Source: Bacteroidetes bacterium HGW-Bacteroidetes-17 (GTDB lineage: Bacteria; Bacteroidota; Bacteroidia; Bacteroidales; GCA-2711565). Taken from it: DNA of 62,583 nucleotides. The translations under genes were made by a program, and so were the position numbers. The stretch covers positions 1 through 62,583 of the forward strand of contig PHDM01000003.1 in assembly GCA_002840985.1 (NCBI GenBank), read 5' to 3'. Below the pieces are notes generated by a model. It was given only the letters and a program-made list of their open reading frames with translations. It was not told the origin of the DNA and did not search any database. This document shows, one piece after another, positions 27,354 through 36,854 of this stretch (positions within the stretch are counted from its first letter, which is position 1; every line of letters begins with the position of its first letter).

Positions 27354-28481
27354 TTAGCTAATAAAATTATATAAAAATCCAAATAATACTGCACCGAACA
27401 ATGAAAATGAAATATACATTAAGAATATTTTCTTTTTAGCCAATCCCCATACAGCTGCCATTGCCGGTAAGGTTGTGGTGGGTCCTGCGATTAAAAATGC
27501 CAGAGCAGCCCCGGGATTCATTCCCAGTGATAACAATCCGCTTATTAATGGAAGGGTGGTTAAATTGGTAGTGTATGCCGGAATTCCAATCAGAGTGGCA
27601 ATGATTACCGAAAATGAGCCCTTTCCTCCGAGGATACCTGATATGAATTCCTGAGGCACATAAAATTGTATCAATGCATTAATTAAGAACGCAAGAGACA
27701 TAAATTTTACCACCATGATTGTTGCTTTCCAGATTTCAGTAGTCAGCCTGTTAGCAAGAGAAATTGGAACCGGTGTTTTTACTTCGCAACTGTTACACGA
27801 TTTTTCTGTGTTAGAAATAGTTGGTTTTACAGTTGGAGCTTTTTTGGTTACATCGCAACTTGAACTTTCATTTGACACACAGTAGCTCTTTTTTGTTTGA
27901 AATCCTGAGTTATAAATTGGAATCTCCTGAACTTGCAATTTCCCGGATAGGAGTTTGAAATCAGATATCAAACGCAGCCCATCTTTAATTTTAAGCAAAC
28001 TATTCTTCCATGTATTTTTTGCAGTCGAAACAGGATTTTGTCGAAGTACTTCTTTATCGATATATCCTTTTAAAATGGCAAAATGAGTAATATAACCAGC
28101 CGCCAAACTAATGAAAAATGTAGCTGCAAGCCTCCAAACCGACAAATTCCATCCGATGGTAGCCACGCTTAAGAAAAATATTTCAGGATCCATCGCAGGC
28201 GATGCAATCCAAAACGACATAACCGGACCCAGTGGGACACCACCAATTAATAAGGAGGCAATTACCGGAATTACTCCGCATGAACAAAATGGACTGAATG
28301 CACCCACAATTGTTGCCAATAAAATTGAGATCAAAGGATTTTTGCTCATGATTTTTGTGATAAACTTAGCAGCCCCGGTGAATTTTACAGCCACTGCGAA
28401 AGGGATCGAGATTAATAGATAAGGCCAAATATGAATAAACGATTCAAGAATAAACGCTGCAATTTTTGTGATCTGTTCCAT
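27354..28481 (-). CDS. SO_0444-type Cu/Zn efflux permease (DUF318 family)
   Basis: The 375-residue polytopic protein belongs to the ArsP/DUF318 permease family. Two repeated helix bundles (about 15-140 and 245-375) each carry a conserved signature: GAFSPFCSCGVIPVIASLL with Cys66 and Cys68, and IGIPAYTTNLTTLPLISGLL. Between them is a soluble loop (about 150-240) with four cysteines (201, 209, 229, 232) including a CNSC pair, a plausible metal-binding site. It is 169 bases downstream of the SigZ-like gene on the same strand. SO_0444 homologues were linked to Cu/Zn efflux, which fits the Cys-rich sigma factor upstream. Confidence 0.85.
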   Translation of the reverse strand: MEQITKIAAFILESFIHIWPYLLISIPFAVAVKFTGAAKFITKIMSKNPLISILLATIVGAFSPFCSCGVIPVIASLLIGGVPLGPVMSFWIASPAMDPEIFFLSVATIGWNLSVWRLAATFFISLAAGYITHFAILKGYIDKEVLRQNPVSTAKNTWKNSLLKIKDGLRLISDFKLLSGKLQVQEIPIYNSGFQTKKSYCVSNESSSCDVTKKAPTVKPTISNTEKSCNSCEVKTPVPISLANRLTTEIWKATIMVVKFMSLAFLINALIQFYVPQEFISGILGGKGSFSVIIATLIGIPAYTTNLTTLPLISGLLSLGMNPGAALAFLIAGPTTTLPAMAAVWGLAKKKIFLMYISFSLFGAVLFGFLYNFIS

Positions 28482-28500
28482 TTTTTTAAGATTTATTTGT

Positions 28501-28542
28501 TAAACACTTTTTTGATTTTTCGTCTCATAGACGGAGTGTTTA
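28501..28542. promoter_or_regulatory. Nested inverted repeat in the leader of the efflux permease gene
   Basis: Outer arms TAAACACT (28501-28508) and AGTGTTTA (28535-28542) enclose inner arms CGTCT (28521-28525) and AGACG (28529-28533). It lies 20 bases before the permease ATG (28481) on the minus strand, between sigma gene and permease. There is no T-run on the minus strand, so it is more likely an operator, processing site or translation control structure than a terminator. Confidence 0.4.
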
Positions 28543-28650
28543 CAAAAAGGACGCAAATGACCTGGACAAATCTTAAAATGAAATGAGGTGGCGATTACTG
28601 AAATGGAGGGCTAATTTTATAATTCAGATGATGAGATCAGTATTCTAAAA

Positions 28651-29211
28651 CTAGGAAGCTGAGCAACAGCAGCAGCAATTTGCCGGAGAAATTTCCAGTA
28701 CGGTCCCGTATTTATCAAACTGATAATGGCAACAATTCATCAGCATATCTTTAAGCATTGTGCGGGCACGTTGAACCCGCGATTTGGCTGCTGAGTAATT
28801 GAGTCCTAGTTGTTCGGCGTAGGCTTTCTGACTCAGTCCATCCAATTCAGTTAAGCAAAGTGCTTCACAATATTCGGGTGGTAAATTACGCATCATATTG
28901 ATCATGTCTCCAATGGCTTCAGTCATAGCATTTTCTGAAGCAACTTCTTCCTTTTCATGATAAAGAGATTGGGTTTTATGAATTTCTTTTTTTGTTTCAC
29001 GAAAATAGTCAGTAATTAAATTTCTTGTAATCTGATAAATCCACGACTGGATTTTAGTATCATCATTCAACTGATCAATTCTGGCATGTATTTTAATAAA
29101 CACTTCCTGTAAAATATCCTCGGCCATTGCTTCATCATGAACTTTGCTTAGGATAAATCCTTTAAGCTTATCCGAAAACTTTAGCCAAAGTGCTTCAATG
29201 TTTTTATCCAT
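28651..29211 (-). CDS. sigZ: ECF RNA polymerase sigma factor, SigZ-like with Cys-rich tail
   Basis: The 186-residue protein has sigma region 2 (about 10-75, MAEDILQEVFIKIHARI, SWIYQITRNLITDYFRE) and region 4 (about 105-155, LPPEYCEALCLTELDGLSQKAYAEQLGLNYSAAKSRVQRAR). The C-terminus adds Cys160, Cys161 and His162 and five consecutive cysteines (179-183). This resembles metal-sensing C-terminal cysteine domains of CorE-type ECF factors, with no anti-sigma gene nearby. It probably controls the Cu/Zn-type permease 169 bases downstream (inference). A perfectly spaced TTTG-N19-TACATTTG promoter is upstream. SigZ-like assignment is by recollection of the family. Confidence 0.85.
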   Translation of the reverse strand: MDKNIEALWLKFSDKLKGFILSKVHDEAMAEDILQEVFIKIHARIDQLNDDTKIQSWIYQITRNLITDYFRETKKEIHKTQSLYHEKEEVASENAMTEAIGDMINMMRNLPPEYCEALCLTELDGLSQKAYAEQLGLNYSAAKSRVQRARTMLKDMLMNCCHYQFDKYGTVLEISPANCCCCCSAS

Positions 29212-29646
29212 GTTGAATGATTCGTGTGAAAAGTTGAGCTCAAATGTAGAAAATTTATAGTTTCACGCAAATTATGCATTTGTATAATAAGGGCGAAATA
29301 AAAGTGTTAAGCCGGGAAAATGAAACTGTTTTTAGATTGGAATTTTAAAAAGATATTATTTTGCATCTAGCATAATATGAAGCTGATGAAGTATTCGGGG
29401 TAAGTTTCACAAAGAAAGAGCCAGATTTAGCTGCGAAAGGATAATGAGGAAATTAAAATAATTGTACTTTTAATCCGCCTTTGCTGTTCGCTTCGGCGGA
29501 CAAGAAGGATATGGTACAATTCCCCGGGCTTTCGCCAGAATTAGGGTCAAATGCTAGCTCTGTGGTTAAACACCATTTATTTTAATAAGTGAAAAATTTG
29601 AAATGTATCGAACAACCACCATTTTTAATATTTAAATTTAATTGAA
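29212..29646. other. 435-base intergenic region with palindromic element
   Basis: It holds the SigZ-like promoter near its left end and a nested palindrome at 29460-29521 with outer arms AATTGTAC and GTACAATT (8 bases) and inner arms TCCGCC (29474-29479) and GGCGGA (29495-29500). No open reading frame with coding character was seen, and no clear TAnnTTTG promoter for the S9 peptidase gene. Confidence 0.6.
29241..29271 (-). promoter_or_regulatory. Bacteroidota primary-sigma promoter for the SigZ-like gene
   Basis: On the minus strand TTTG (29271-29268), exactly 19 bases, then TACATTTG (29248-29241) match the TTTG-N19-TAnnTTTG consensus. Transcription would begin near 29234, about 23 bases before the ATG at 29211. 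Confidence 0.7.
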
Positions 29647-32508
29647 ATGATTAAGAAATTTATTCTCGCTATTATTGTCCTTATTGCATTTTCCTCCCTG
29701 GGAATCAACAATCTTCAAGCACAATCTGAAAAAAAAGTTCTCGGTATTGAGGATGTGAAAACATGGAGAAGTCATACAGTGATCTTATCCAACGATGGGC
29801 AATGGTATACCGTCCTCTATACTTTGACGGAAAAACCTGTCGCAAAAAGTGATAGCGTCGACAGAAAATATGCAGAAAAAATCAGTAAGGAATTTTATGA
29901 TCAAACGAATCAATCAGATATTCTTTATATCTGCAATACAATTAGTGGCATAAAGTATGAAATTAAGGATGGTAAGAAGCCTTTGTTCTCAGCAGCTTCA
30001 GATTGGATAGCCTACCAAATTAAGTCCGATTTAGAAGAAGAGAAAAAGGATCCAAAAGCTAAAGAGGATAAAGCAATCATTGAATTAAAACATCTTGCTA
30101 CCGGGTTCACCGTTAAGTATGAATCGAACGCTGACTTTAGCTTTGCCGAGGATCAAAATTATTTTATCAGCAATGATAAAAACAGCCTTTTGATTTACGA
30201 TCTGGATAATCGAAGTGAGCATTTCATCGGAAATATTGGAGAGTACTTGCTTGATAAAAATTCAGATTATATTGCCTACACCATATCTACTGAGGATAAA
30301 AGAGGAAACGGAATCTATTTATATCATCCTAAAAACAGAACAACAAAGGCAATCCAAACAGGGAACTTTATCTATTCAAATCTGTCGTGGAATAAGGAAA
30401 AGTCGGCTCTGGCTGCTTATAAGTATACCAAAGATAAGGACAAGATCGATTATGAAAAGATGAGTTTGCTTGTAGTTTCCGGTGTCGAATCTAAAATGCC
30501 AATCACGCTTGAATACAATGTGAAGGATTTTCAGGGAATGACTGAGAACATGGGGCTTGCCGAGAAAACTGCACAATCGGCAAATAAAATTACCTGGAGT
30601 GGTGATGGAGCGCGTTTGTTTTTAAAGATCAAAAAGTATGATCAGGATAAAGGTAAGGATGAGAAAAAGGAGAAGGAAAACAAAGACGATCCAACCGTTC
30701 AGGTATGGCACTGGAAAGATCAAAAGCTGCTTTCGCAACGAATGGTGGAGGCGGAAACTAATAAAAATGAAGTATTTGACGCGATTTTTTTCCGTGAATC
30801 GAAAAAATTGATTCGATTAACAAGCGATGAAATGCAAAGCTTGATTGTCAGTGCAGGAACCGACAATTGGGGCGTTGGATTAGATAATCGTAAATATATT
30901 TCTGACTGGGACAACGATAAAAATGATTTATACAGCATAAACCTTACAAACGGTGATAAAAAACTAATTGCCGAAAAACAGGCCGGAAGGGTAGAGATGG
31001 CCCCTCATGGTGAAAAGTTTGTAATATGGGATGGTGAACATTATTGGTGTTATGATTTAAAAAATGACAGCAAGCATAATATCACAGCTGATTTACCGGT
31101 TTCATTTATAAATACAGAAGATGACCACGCCGGTTTTAGACCCGATTATGGTTTTCTAGCCTGGGTGAAAGACCAAAATGCAGTAATCGTTAACCACAAA
31201 CTTGATTTATGGCTCTTGCCATTAGATAAAAAATCCAAAGCGAAAAATCTTACGGCATCAGTACCCACCGAAGAATCCATTCGATTTAGGTTTGATGATT
31301 TGAGTTTTAAACGGGAAGAAGAGGTTGAAGATCGCTATATCGAATTGAAGTCTGCGAATATTTTGTATGCATTTAATACCAAGACTAAATATGCCGGTTA
31401 TTATAGATTACAAAAAGAAAAATTAGAAAAGCTTGTTTACGAGCCTGCATCCTATGCAAGTTCCGGGTATCGAAGTGGCTTAATTAAAGCTGAAAAGTCT
31501 GATGCCATCATATACAAAATGGGCGATTATCAAAATTATCCCGAAGCCTATTTAAGCAATCTGAATTTTACGGGAGCCAAGAAAATCACAAATACAAATC
31601 CTCAGCAAAAACAATATGAGTGGGGCCATCGTGTATTAATTGATTATACGAACGATGATGGCGTGCCATTGCAAGGCGTATTGAGTATTCCGGATAGCTA
31701 TAAAATGGGACAGAAATTACCTATGATTGTGTATTCATATGAGAAATTGTCTGATGGGATGTATGCCTATTCTTCACCTTATCTTAGCGGTTCAAGTGTC
31801 AATGAGATGAGCTATGTATCGGATGGCTATTTGTTCCTGCGTCCTGATATTCATTTTAATGTGGGGACCCCACATTCAGATATGCACGAATGTATTGATG
31901 CAGCCATTGAAAAAGTAATGGAACTGGGCTATGTGGATGAAAAAAGAATTGGTTACGAAGGATTCAGCTATGGTGGCCATACAGGGATGTATATCTCAAC
32001 TCAGAAAAATAAGTTTGCTGCCATAGCAGCAGGAGCAGGGGTGAGTAATTTGGTACATGGATTTAATATTGATATTGTTAGAGATGGAAGCAACGAACAG
32101 GATTATTATATGACCCAACAGGGAAGACTGGGTACCGATCCTACCTCAAATACAAAAATGTATATCTCCGAATCGGCCGTATTTAATGCGCAAACCATGA
32201 ATACACCTTTACTGTTGTTTCATGGAACTGCTGATAATGTGGTAGTTTGGGAGCATTCCTTTGGATTCTACAGTATTTTACGTTATCTGAAAAAACCTGT
32301 CGTATTTCTTTCATACGAGGGAGAAGGACATGGCTTGCGTAATAAAGGAAACCGGTTGGATATACAACTTCGACTTAAAGAATATTTCGATCATTACCTG
32401 AAAGGCAAGGAAGCAGGTAAATGGATGCTTGAAGAAATACCTTACAAAGCAAAAGAGAAAAGCAAAGAAGCTGAAAAAGAAAGAAGAACAGTTCCTGTGT
32501 GGAAATAA
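29647..32508 (+). CDS. Exported prolyl-oligopeptidase family (S9) peptidase
   Basis: The 953-residue protein has a signal peptide (IIVLIAFSSLGINNLQAQ). A beta-propeller of about 620 residues precedes an alpha/beta-hydrolase domain with nucleophile Ser774 in EGFSYGGH, Asp863 in GTADNVV and His895 in EGEGHGLRN. This complete triad fits dipeptidyl- or oligopeptidase activity in the periplasm. The propeller contains a Lys/Glu-rich low-complexity loop (about 335-350) and the protein ends in a basic, Lys/Glu-rich tail. It stands alone, with a minus-strand gene 63 bases downstream. Substrates cannot be read from sequence. Confidence 0.9.
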   Translation: MIKKFILAIIVLIAFSSLGINNLQAQSEKKVLGIEDVKTWRSHTVILSNDGQWYTVLYTLTEKPVAKSDSVDRKYAEKISKEFYDQTNQSDILYICNTISGIKYEIKDGKKPLFSAASDWIAYQIKSDLEEEKKDPKAKEDKAIIELKHLATGFTVKYESNADFSFAEDQNYFISNDKNSLLIYDLDNRSEHFIGNIGEYLLDKNSDYIAYTISTEDKRGNGIYLYHPKNRTTKAIQTGNFIYSNLSWNKEKSALAAYKYTKDKDKIDYEKMSLLVVSGVESKMPITLEYNVKDFQGMTENMGLAEKTAQSANKITWSGDGARLFLKIKKYDQDKGKDEKKEKENKDDPTVQVWHWKDQKLLSQRMVEAETNKNEVFDAIFFRESKKLIRLTSDEMQSLIVSAGTDNWGVGLDNRKYISDWDNDKNDLYSINLTNGDKKLIAEKQAGRVEMAPHGEKFVIWDGEHYWCYDLKNDSKHNITADLPVSFINTEDDHAGFRPDYGFLAWVKDQNAVIVNHKLDLWLLPLDKKSKAKNLTASVPTEESIRFRFDDLSFKREEEVEDRYIELKSANILYAFNTKTKYAGYYRLQKEKLEKLVYEPASYASSGYRSGLIKAEKSDAIIYKMGDYQNYPEAYLSNLNFTGAKKITNTNPQQKQYEWGHRVLIDYTNDDGVPLQGVLSIPDSYKMGQKLPMIVYSYEKLSDGMYAYSSPYLSGSSVNEMSYVSDGYLFLRPDIHFNVGTPHSDMHECIDAAIEKVMELGYVDEKRIGYEGFSYGGHTGMYISTQKNKFAAIAAGAGVSNLVHGFNIDIVRDGSNEQDYYMTQQGRLGTDPTSNTKMYISESAVFNAQTMNTPLLLFHGTADNVVVWEHSFGFYSILRYLKKPVVFLSYEGEGHGLRNKGNRLDIQLRLKEYFDHYLKGKEAGKWMLEEIPYKAKEKSKEAEKERRTVPVWK

Positions 32509-32571
32509 TAATTGTTAAAGAAGTTTCAAAGTTTTAAGTCAGGAAAATGAGAGTATTTTTAGCTTGGGATT

Positions 32572-32874
32572 TTATTGTACCAAGTTGAATAATCCTATTT
32601 TCTCTTCTGCTTCATAAAGCTTTTCAAATTTGTAACAGAGAATATCATAAGCCTCTCTATTAGCATGTTTAAAATCTTCATAGGACCGCTCGTCTGTCCA
32701 GGTGTCAATTAGAAGATAAATATCAGTTGTGTCTTTGTTTTTATGCAAAAATGAACCCAGATATTTATCTGAATCCCGAAACAGTTTTGCCCATGTTCCC
32801 TTTTTCCCGTATTCCGTTTCAAATCTAACTTGATTTTTTTTCTTTACCTCGTACCTCCATATTATCGAATACAT
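32572..32874 (-). CDS. Small antibiotic biosynthesis monooxygenase (ABM)-like protein
   Basis: The frame is open to an ATG at 32988 (138 codons). I prefer the ATG at 32874 (100 codons), where MYSIIWRYEVKKKNQVRFETEYG matches the start of ABM-like dimeric alpha-beta barrel proteins and the upstream 38 codons look like leader sequence. Other family-like points are W-x-x-L-F (WAKLFRD), GSFLHKN, YLLIDTWTDERSYEDF. ABM proteins include heme-degrading and quinone monooxygenases, but no catalytic residues are certain here. It is a single gene converging on the S9 peptidase. Confidence 0.65.
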   Translation of the reverse strand: MYSIIWRYEVKKKNQVRFETEYGKKGTWAKLFRDSDKYLGSFLHKNKDTTDIYLLIDTWTDERSYEDFKHANREAYDILCYKFEKLYEAEEKIGLFNLVQ

Positions 32875-33094
32875 CTCATTTCCCTTCTTTAATTTCGATT
32901 TCACGATTGTTGCCTGAGTTTCAAACGTGTACAAATAGAAATTGTTTCGTTGCAGGGCAAAATACCTGTTTGCTGAAGACAGGTTCACTCATTTACAGTA
33001 TGCAATAATTTGCATGATCAAACTTTCATAGCATATCAACACATCAGCACATTAATTCAACCCCCTTTTGTTGAAATTCAGAATATTAACAAAC

Positions 33095-33111
33095 AATTGT
33101 TGACAACAATT
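33095..33111. promoter_or_regulatory. 17-base perfect palindrome upstream of the rpsL promoter P1
   Basis: AATTGTTG, one central A, CAACAATT. It ends 30 bases before the -33 TTG of P1 and could be the binding site of a dimeric regulator. In AT-rich DNA an 8-base arm can occur by chance. Confidence 0.4.
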
Positions 33112-33141
33112 TATTTATTGTATATTTTTTTAAATTCGCTA

Positions 33142-33171
33142 TTGTTTTTTTAAAATGTTTTCCTACCTTTG
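33142..33171 (+). promoter_or_regulatory. Promoter P1 of the rpsL operon leader
   Basis: TTG (33142-33144), exactly 19 bases, then TACCTTTG (33164-33171). This matches the Bacteroidota primary-sigma consensus and lies 295 bases before the rpsL ATG. Predicted start near 33178, just at the first hairpin. Confidence 0.65.
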
Positions 33172-33409
33172 CAGCCCCAAATTAGGGGATGTTAATAGTA
33201 AAATACTGAAAAAGAGTAAGGAAACCTGACAATTAAGACAACTATAGGTTTTCGGCAGTGGTTAAAACAAAATACCTGTTCTAACACATAATAACCACTG
33301 GCAAAAGTCTAGGTCGTAAAATCTCACCTTTCGATTTTTCAGAAAAAAAGTATTGTATAAAAGCGTAAAAATTAAATCAGTAATGTGGTTCATTATAAGG
33401 AATTATTTT

Positions 33410-33417
33410 TACCTTTG
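33410..33417 (+). promoter_or_regulatory. Promoter P2 -7 element of rpsL operon
   Basis: TACCTTTG matches TAnnTTTG, and the predicted start is about 43 bases before the rpsL ATG (33467). No exact TTG is found 19 bases upstream (the bases there read GTGGTT). The same TACCTTTGCA core occurs in P1. Confidence 0.5.
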
Positions 33418-33466
33418 CACACCCAAAAAAATAAGGTGGAACAAATAATAAACAAAATAGCGTAGT

Positions 33467-33844
33467 ATGCCAACAATACAACAGTTAGTTCGCAAGGGAC
33501 GTCAAAAATTAACCGATAAGAGTAAATCTCCTGCTTTGGACTCATGTCCGCAACGTAGGGGAGTTTGTGTTAGGGTTTATACCACAACACCTAAAAAACC
33601 TAACTCAGCCATGAGAAAGGTTGCAAGAGTTCGACTGACTAACGGAAAAGAGGTGAATGCCTATATCCCGGGTGAAGGCCATAATTTGCAAGAGCACTCA
33701 ATCGTAATGATACGTGGGGGCAGGGTGAAAGATCTACCGGGTGTAAGATACCATATCATCAGAGGTGCATTGGATACTTCAGGTGTTGAGGGACGTACTC
33801 AAAGAAGATCAAAATACGGTACAAAACGACCAAAACAGAAATAA
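33467..33844 (+). CDS. rpsL: 30S ribosomal protein S12
   Basis: S12 is 125 residues and sits at the decoding centre. The conserved core [31 protein letters not shown] and [13 protein letters not shown] are intact. The Lys residues of the streptomycin-sensitive positions (K in TPKKPN and in GRVKDLP) are wild type, so no classical streptomycin resistance is predicted. First gene of the translation operon, preceded by promoters P1 and P2, with rpsG 25 bases downstream. Confidence 0.98.
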   Translation: MPTIQQLVRKGRQKLTDKSKSPALDSCPQRRGVCVRVYTTTPKKPNSAMRKVARVRLTNGKEVNAYIPGEGHNLQEHSIVMIRGGRVKDLPGVRYHIIRGALDTSGVEGRTQRRSKYGTKRPKQK

Positions 33845-33869
33845 AAATATTTAACTCAAGGATAAAACA

Positions 33870-34337
33870 ATGAGGAAATCTAGACCAAAAAAACGAGTTA
33901 TTCTTCCTGATCCAAAATTCAACGAGGTTTTGGTGACAAAATTTGTCAATAATTTGATGTACGAAGGAAAGAAAAACCTGGCTTTTAAAGTTTTTTACGA
34001 AGCAATAGAAATTGTAAGTGAAAAAATGCAGGAAGACGGACTGGAAGTTTGGAAAAAAGCTTTGGCTAATGTAACTCCCGCGGTAGAGGTTAGAAGCAGG
34101 AGAATCGGAGGAGCAACTTTTCAAATTCCTTCTGAAATCAGAGCAGGCAGAAAAATGTCAATTGGTATGAAAAACCTGATTGGCTATTCCCGTAAACGTC
34201 ATGAAAAATCAATGGGCCAAAAATTGGCCGGAGAAATCATGGCAGGATATAAAGAAGAAGGTTCTGCTTTTAAGAAAAAAGAAGATACCCATAGAATGGC
34301 AGAAGCGAATAAAGCTTTCTCCCATTTTAGATTTTAA
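33870..34337 (+). CDS. rpsG: 30S ribosomal protein S7
   Basis: S7 (155 residues) nucleates assembly of the 30S head on 16S rRNA. Visible family sequence includes the RKSRPKKR start, [31 protein letters not shown] and the terminal [15 protein letters not shown]. The length is standard. It follows rpsL by 25 bases and precedes fusA by 29 bases. Confidence 0.98.
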   Translation: MRKSRPKKRVILPDPKFNEVLVTKFVNNLMYEGKKNLAFKVFYEAIEIVSEKMQEDGLEVWKKALANVTPAVEVRSRRIGGATFQIPSEIRAGRKMSIGMKNLIGYSRKRHEKSMGQKLAGEIMAGYKEEGSAFKKKEDTHRMAEANKAFSHFRF

Positions 34338-34366
34338 TCAGCATATCATTAAGGTATAATACAGAA

Positions 34367-36472
34367 ATGTCGGAAAGACTAACATATACAAGAAACATAG
34401 GCATTATGGCTCATATCGATGCGGGTAAAACCACAACGACTGAGCGTATCTTGTATTATACCGGTATTAATCATAAAATTGGCGAAGTCCATGATGGTAC
34501 AGCTACCATGGATTGGATGATTCAGGAACAGGAGCGTGGAATTACCATTACCTCTGCTGCTACTACTGTATTTTGGGACTTCAACAATAACCAATACAAA
34601 ATTAACATCATTGATACCCCCGGCCATGTCGACTTTACGGTTGAGGTTGAACGATCACTCAGGGTTCTGGATGGAGCAGTTGCTTTATTCTGTGCTGTTG
34701 GTGGTGTTGAACCGCAATCTGAAACAGTTTGGAGACAAGCCAATAAATATCATGTACCGCGCATCAGTTTTGTAAACAAAATGGATCGTGCCGGTGCTGA
34801 CTTTTTTAAGGTTGTTACTGAAATTAATGAAAAATTAGGGGCACAGGCAATTCCATTACAGATCCCGATTGGTGCCGAAGACGATTTTACAGGTATTGTT
34901 GATTTAATTACCAACAAAGCCTATGAGTGGGATAATGATACACTCGGTGCCAAATATTTTGAAGTTCCAATCCCGGAGGAATTAAAAGAAGAAGTTGAGC
35001 TTTATCGTTCAAAACTGATTGAAGGTGTTGCAGAAGAAAGCGACGAACTGTTCGCTAAATTTCTTGAGAATCCTGAACTGATTACCCAAGAGGAAATCTA
35101 TGCCGCCATTCGTAAAGCTACTTTAGAGTTGAGAATTACTCCTGTACTCTGCGGATCATCCTTCAAAAATAAAGGTGTTCAGTTTCTGTTAAATGCCGTT
35201 GCATCATTTTTACCTTCCCCAATTGATATTACTGCCGTGATTGGAATTAATCCATTCACAAATAAAGAAGAAAGCAGAAGTGCCAGCATTGATGAGCCTT
35301 TTACAGCCTTAGCTTTTAAAATCGCGACCGATCCATTCGTAGGTCGGATTGCTTTTTTCAGGGTCTATTCAGGTGCTTTGGAAGCAGGTGAAACTGTTTT
35401 AAATTCAAATACAAATAAGAAAGATCGAATAGGCCGGATTTTACAAATGCATGCCAACAAGCAAAATCCATTGAAAAGGATAGAAGCTGGTGATATTGGA
35501 GCTGCAGTTGGATTTAAAGAAATCCGTACCGGCGATACTTTAACAGATATAAAGCATCCATTAGTTTTAGAAAGCATCGAATTCCCGGAACCGGTTATCA
35601 GCATGGCAGTTGAACCAAAAGTTCAGGATGATGTTGATAAATTGGCGATCTCTTTGCAAAAGCTTGCAGAAGAAGATCCAACTTTTACCGTTCGGGTAGA
35701 TGGTGATTCGGGCCAAACTTTAATTAACGGAATGGGCGAATTGCATCTTGATATTCTGATTGATCGATTGAAACGAGAATTCAATATCACGGTTAACAGA
35801 GGAACTCCTCAGGTTGCGTACAAAGAAACGATTACCAAAACCATTTTACACCGCGAAGTTTATAAAAAACAAACTGGTGGCAGAGGTCGATTTGCCGAAA
35901 TTTATGTGGAAATCGGTCCTGCTTCGGATGAAGTAAAAGGGTTGGAATTTATAAATGAAACAAGGGATGGTAGCATCCCAAAACAATATATTCCTGCAAT
36001 TGAAAAGGGATTTAAAATGGCAATGCAAAATGGATCGTTAATAGGTTTTCCGATGAATAACCTTAAGGTTCGTTTGATTGATGGATCATACCACAGTGTT
36101 GATTCTGATGCTTTGTCGTTTGAAGTTGCCGCGGCACAAGCGTTCAGAAATGCGACTAAACTCGCAAATCCGGCTATTTTAGAGCCTATGATGAAGCTCG
36201 AAATTAGCACTCCCGACGATTATGTTGGTGACTTAAGTAGTGATATTAATAAACGACGTGGTCACCTTTCAAATGTTGAATCAAAATTAGGTGTACAAGT
36301 TATTAAAGCAGTAGTGCCGATGGCCGAAATGTTCGGATATGTAACCACATTGAGAACCATTTCATCAGGTCGTGCAATTTCAAATCTTGAATTTTCGCAT
36401 TATCAGGTTACACCAAAGGACATACAAGAAGAAGTATTATATAAAATAAGAGGATACGTATTAAATTCTTAA
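34367..36472 (+). CDS. fusA: Translation elongation factor G
   Basis: EF-G is 701 residues and translocates tRNA-mRNA on the ribosome by GTP hydrolysis. GTPase motifs are [13 protein letters not shown] (G1), RGITITSAA (G2), DTPGHVDF (G3) and NKMDRAGAD (G4). Domains II to V follow, with [18 protein letters not shown] and the domain IV loop SYHSVDSD. Full length. The next gene is rpsJ, 23 bases away, without tuf between them, a Bacteroidota trait. Confidence 0.97.
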   Translation: MSERLTYTRNIGIMAHIDAGKTTTTERILYYTGINHKIGEVHDGTATMDWMIQEQERGITITSAATTVFWDFNNNQYKINIIDTPGHVDFTVEVERSLRVLDGAVALFCAVGGVEPQSETVWRQANKYHVPRISFVNKMDRAGADFFKVVTEINEKLGAQAIPLQIPIGAEDDFTGIVDLITNKAYEWDNDTLGAKYFEVPIPEELKEEVELYRSKLIEGVAEESDELFAKFLENPELITQEEIYAAIRKATLELRITPVLCGSSFKNKGVQFLLNAVASFLPSPIDITAVIGINPFTNKEESRSASIDEPFTALAFKIATDPFVGRIAFFRVYSGALEAGETVLNSNTNKKDRIGRILQMHANKQNPLKRIEAGDIGAAVGFKEIRTGDTLTDIKHPLVLESIEFPEPVISMAVEPKVQDDVDKLAISLQKLAEEDPTFTVRVDGDSGQTLINGMGELHLDILIDRLKREFNITVNRGTPQVAYKETITKTILHREVYKKQTGGRGRFAEIYVEIGPASDEVKGLEFINETRDGSIPKQYIPAIEKGFKMAMQNGSLIGFPMNNLKVRLIDGSYHSVDSDALSFEVAAAQAFRNATKLANPAILEPMMKLEISTPDDYVGDLSSDINKRRGHLSNVESKLGVQVIKAVVPMAEMFGYVTTLRTISSGRAISNLEFSHYQVTPKDIQEEVLYKIRGYVLNS

Positions 36473-36495
36473 TTGAGTAATAAAAATTAACGAAC

Positions 36496-36801
36496 GTGAG
36501 TCAAAGGATTAGAATCAAATTGAAATCATACGATCATAACCTGGTTGATAAATCAGCGGAAAAGATTGTTAAAACTGTTAAATCAACTGGAGCAGTTGTT
36601 AACGGACCAATTCCCTTGCCAACAAACAAAAAGATTTTTACAGTTAACAAAGCTACCTTTGTGAACAAGAAAGCAAGGGAACAGTTTCAGCTTTGCTCAT
36701 ACAAGAGGCTTCTTGATATATACAGTACTACATCTAAAACAATAGATGCATTAATGAAGCTCGAGCTGCCAAGTGGCGTTGAAGTAGAAATCAAAGTTTA
36801 A
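36496..36801 (+). CDS. rpsJ: 30S ribosomal protein S10 (GTG start)
   Basis: S10 (101 residues) sits in the 30S head and, with NusB, in antitermination. The start is GTG at 36496, giving a sequence beginning S-Q-R-I-R-I-K-L-K. The diagnostic [16 protein letters not shown] and [14 protein letters not shown] stretches are present. It is the head of the S10 part of the operon, 23 bases after fusA and 53 bases before rplC. Confidence 0.97.
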   Translation: MSQRIRIKLKSYDHNLVDKSAEKIVKTVKSTGAVVNGPIPLPTNKKIFTVNKATFVNKKAREQFQLCSYKRLLDIYSTTSKTIDALMKLELPSGVEVEIKV

Positions 36802-36854
36802 GTTTAAGAGTTGAAGTTTAGTTAGCAGGATTTAAGAGCTTAAAAGAAGAAAAA

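Larger units (their letters stand above)
32875..33466. ncRNA. Non-coding leader region of the rpsL operon with predicted structured RNA
   Basis: No coding frame is visible over most of these 592 bases. They contain a 17-base palindrome (33095-33111), promoter P1 (33142-33171), promoter P2 (33410-33417), and between them two stems. Stem one has CCCC (33175-33178) pairing with GGGG (33185-33188). Stem two has CAGTGGTTA (33256-33264) pairing with TAACCACTG (33292-33300). P1 would make about 290 bases of 5' leader or a separate small RNA, and P2 a leader of only about 40 bases. The stems suggest a ribosomal-protein leader or ncRNA; I cannot assign a known family. Confidence 0.5.

Noticed and set aside
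33467..33844. Possible streptomycin-resistance change in S12
   Set aside because: Both lysines of the resistance positions are wild type.
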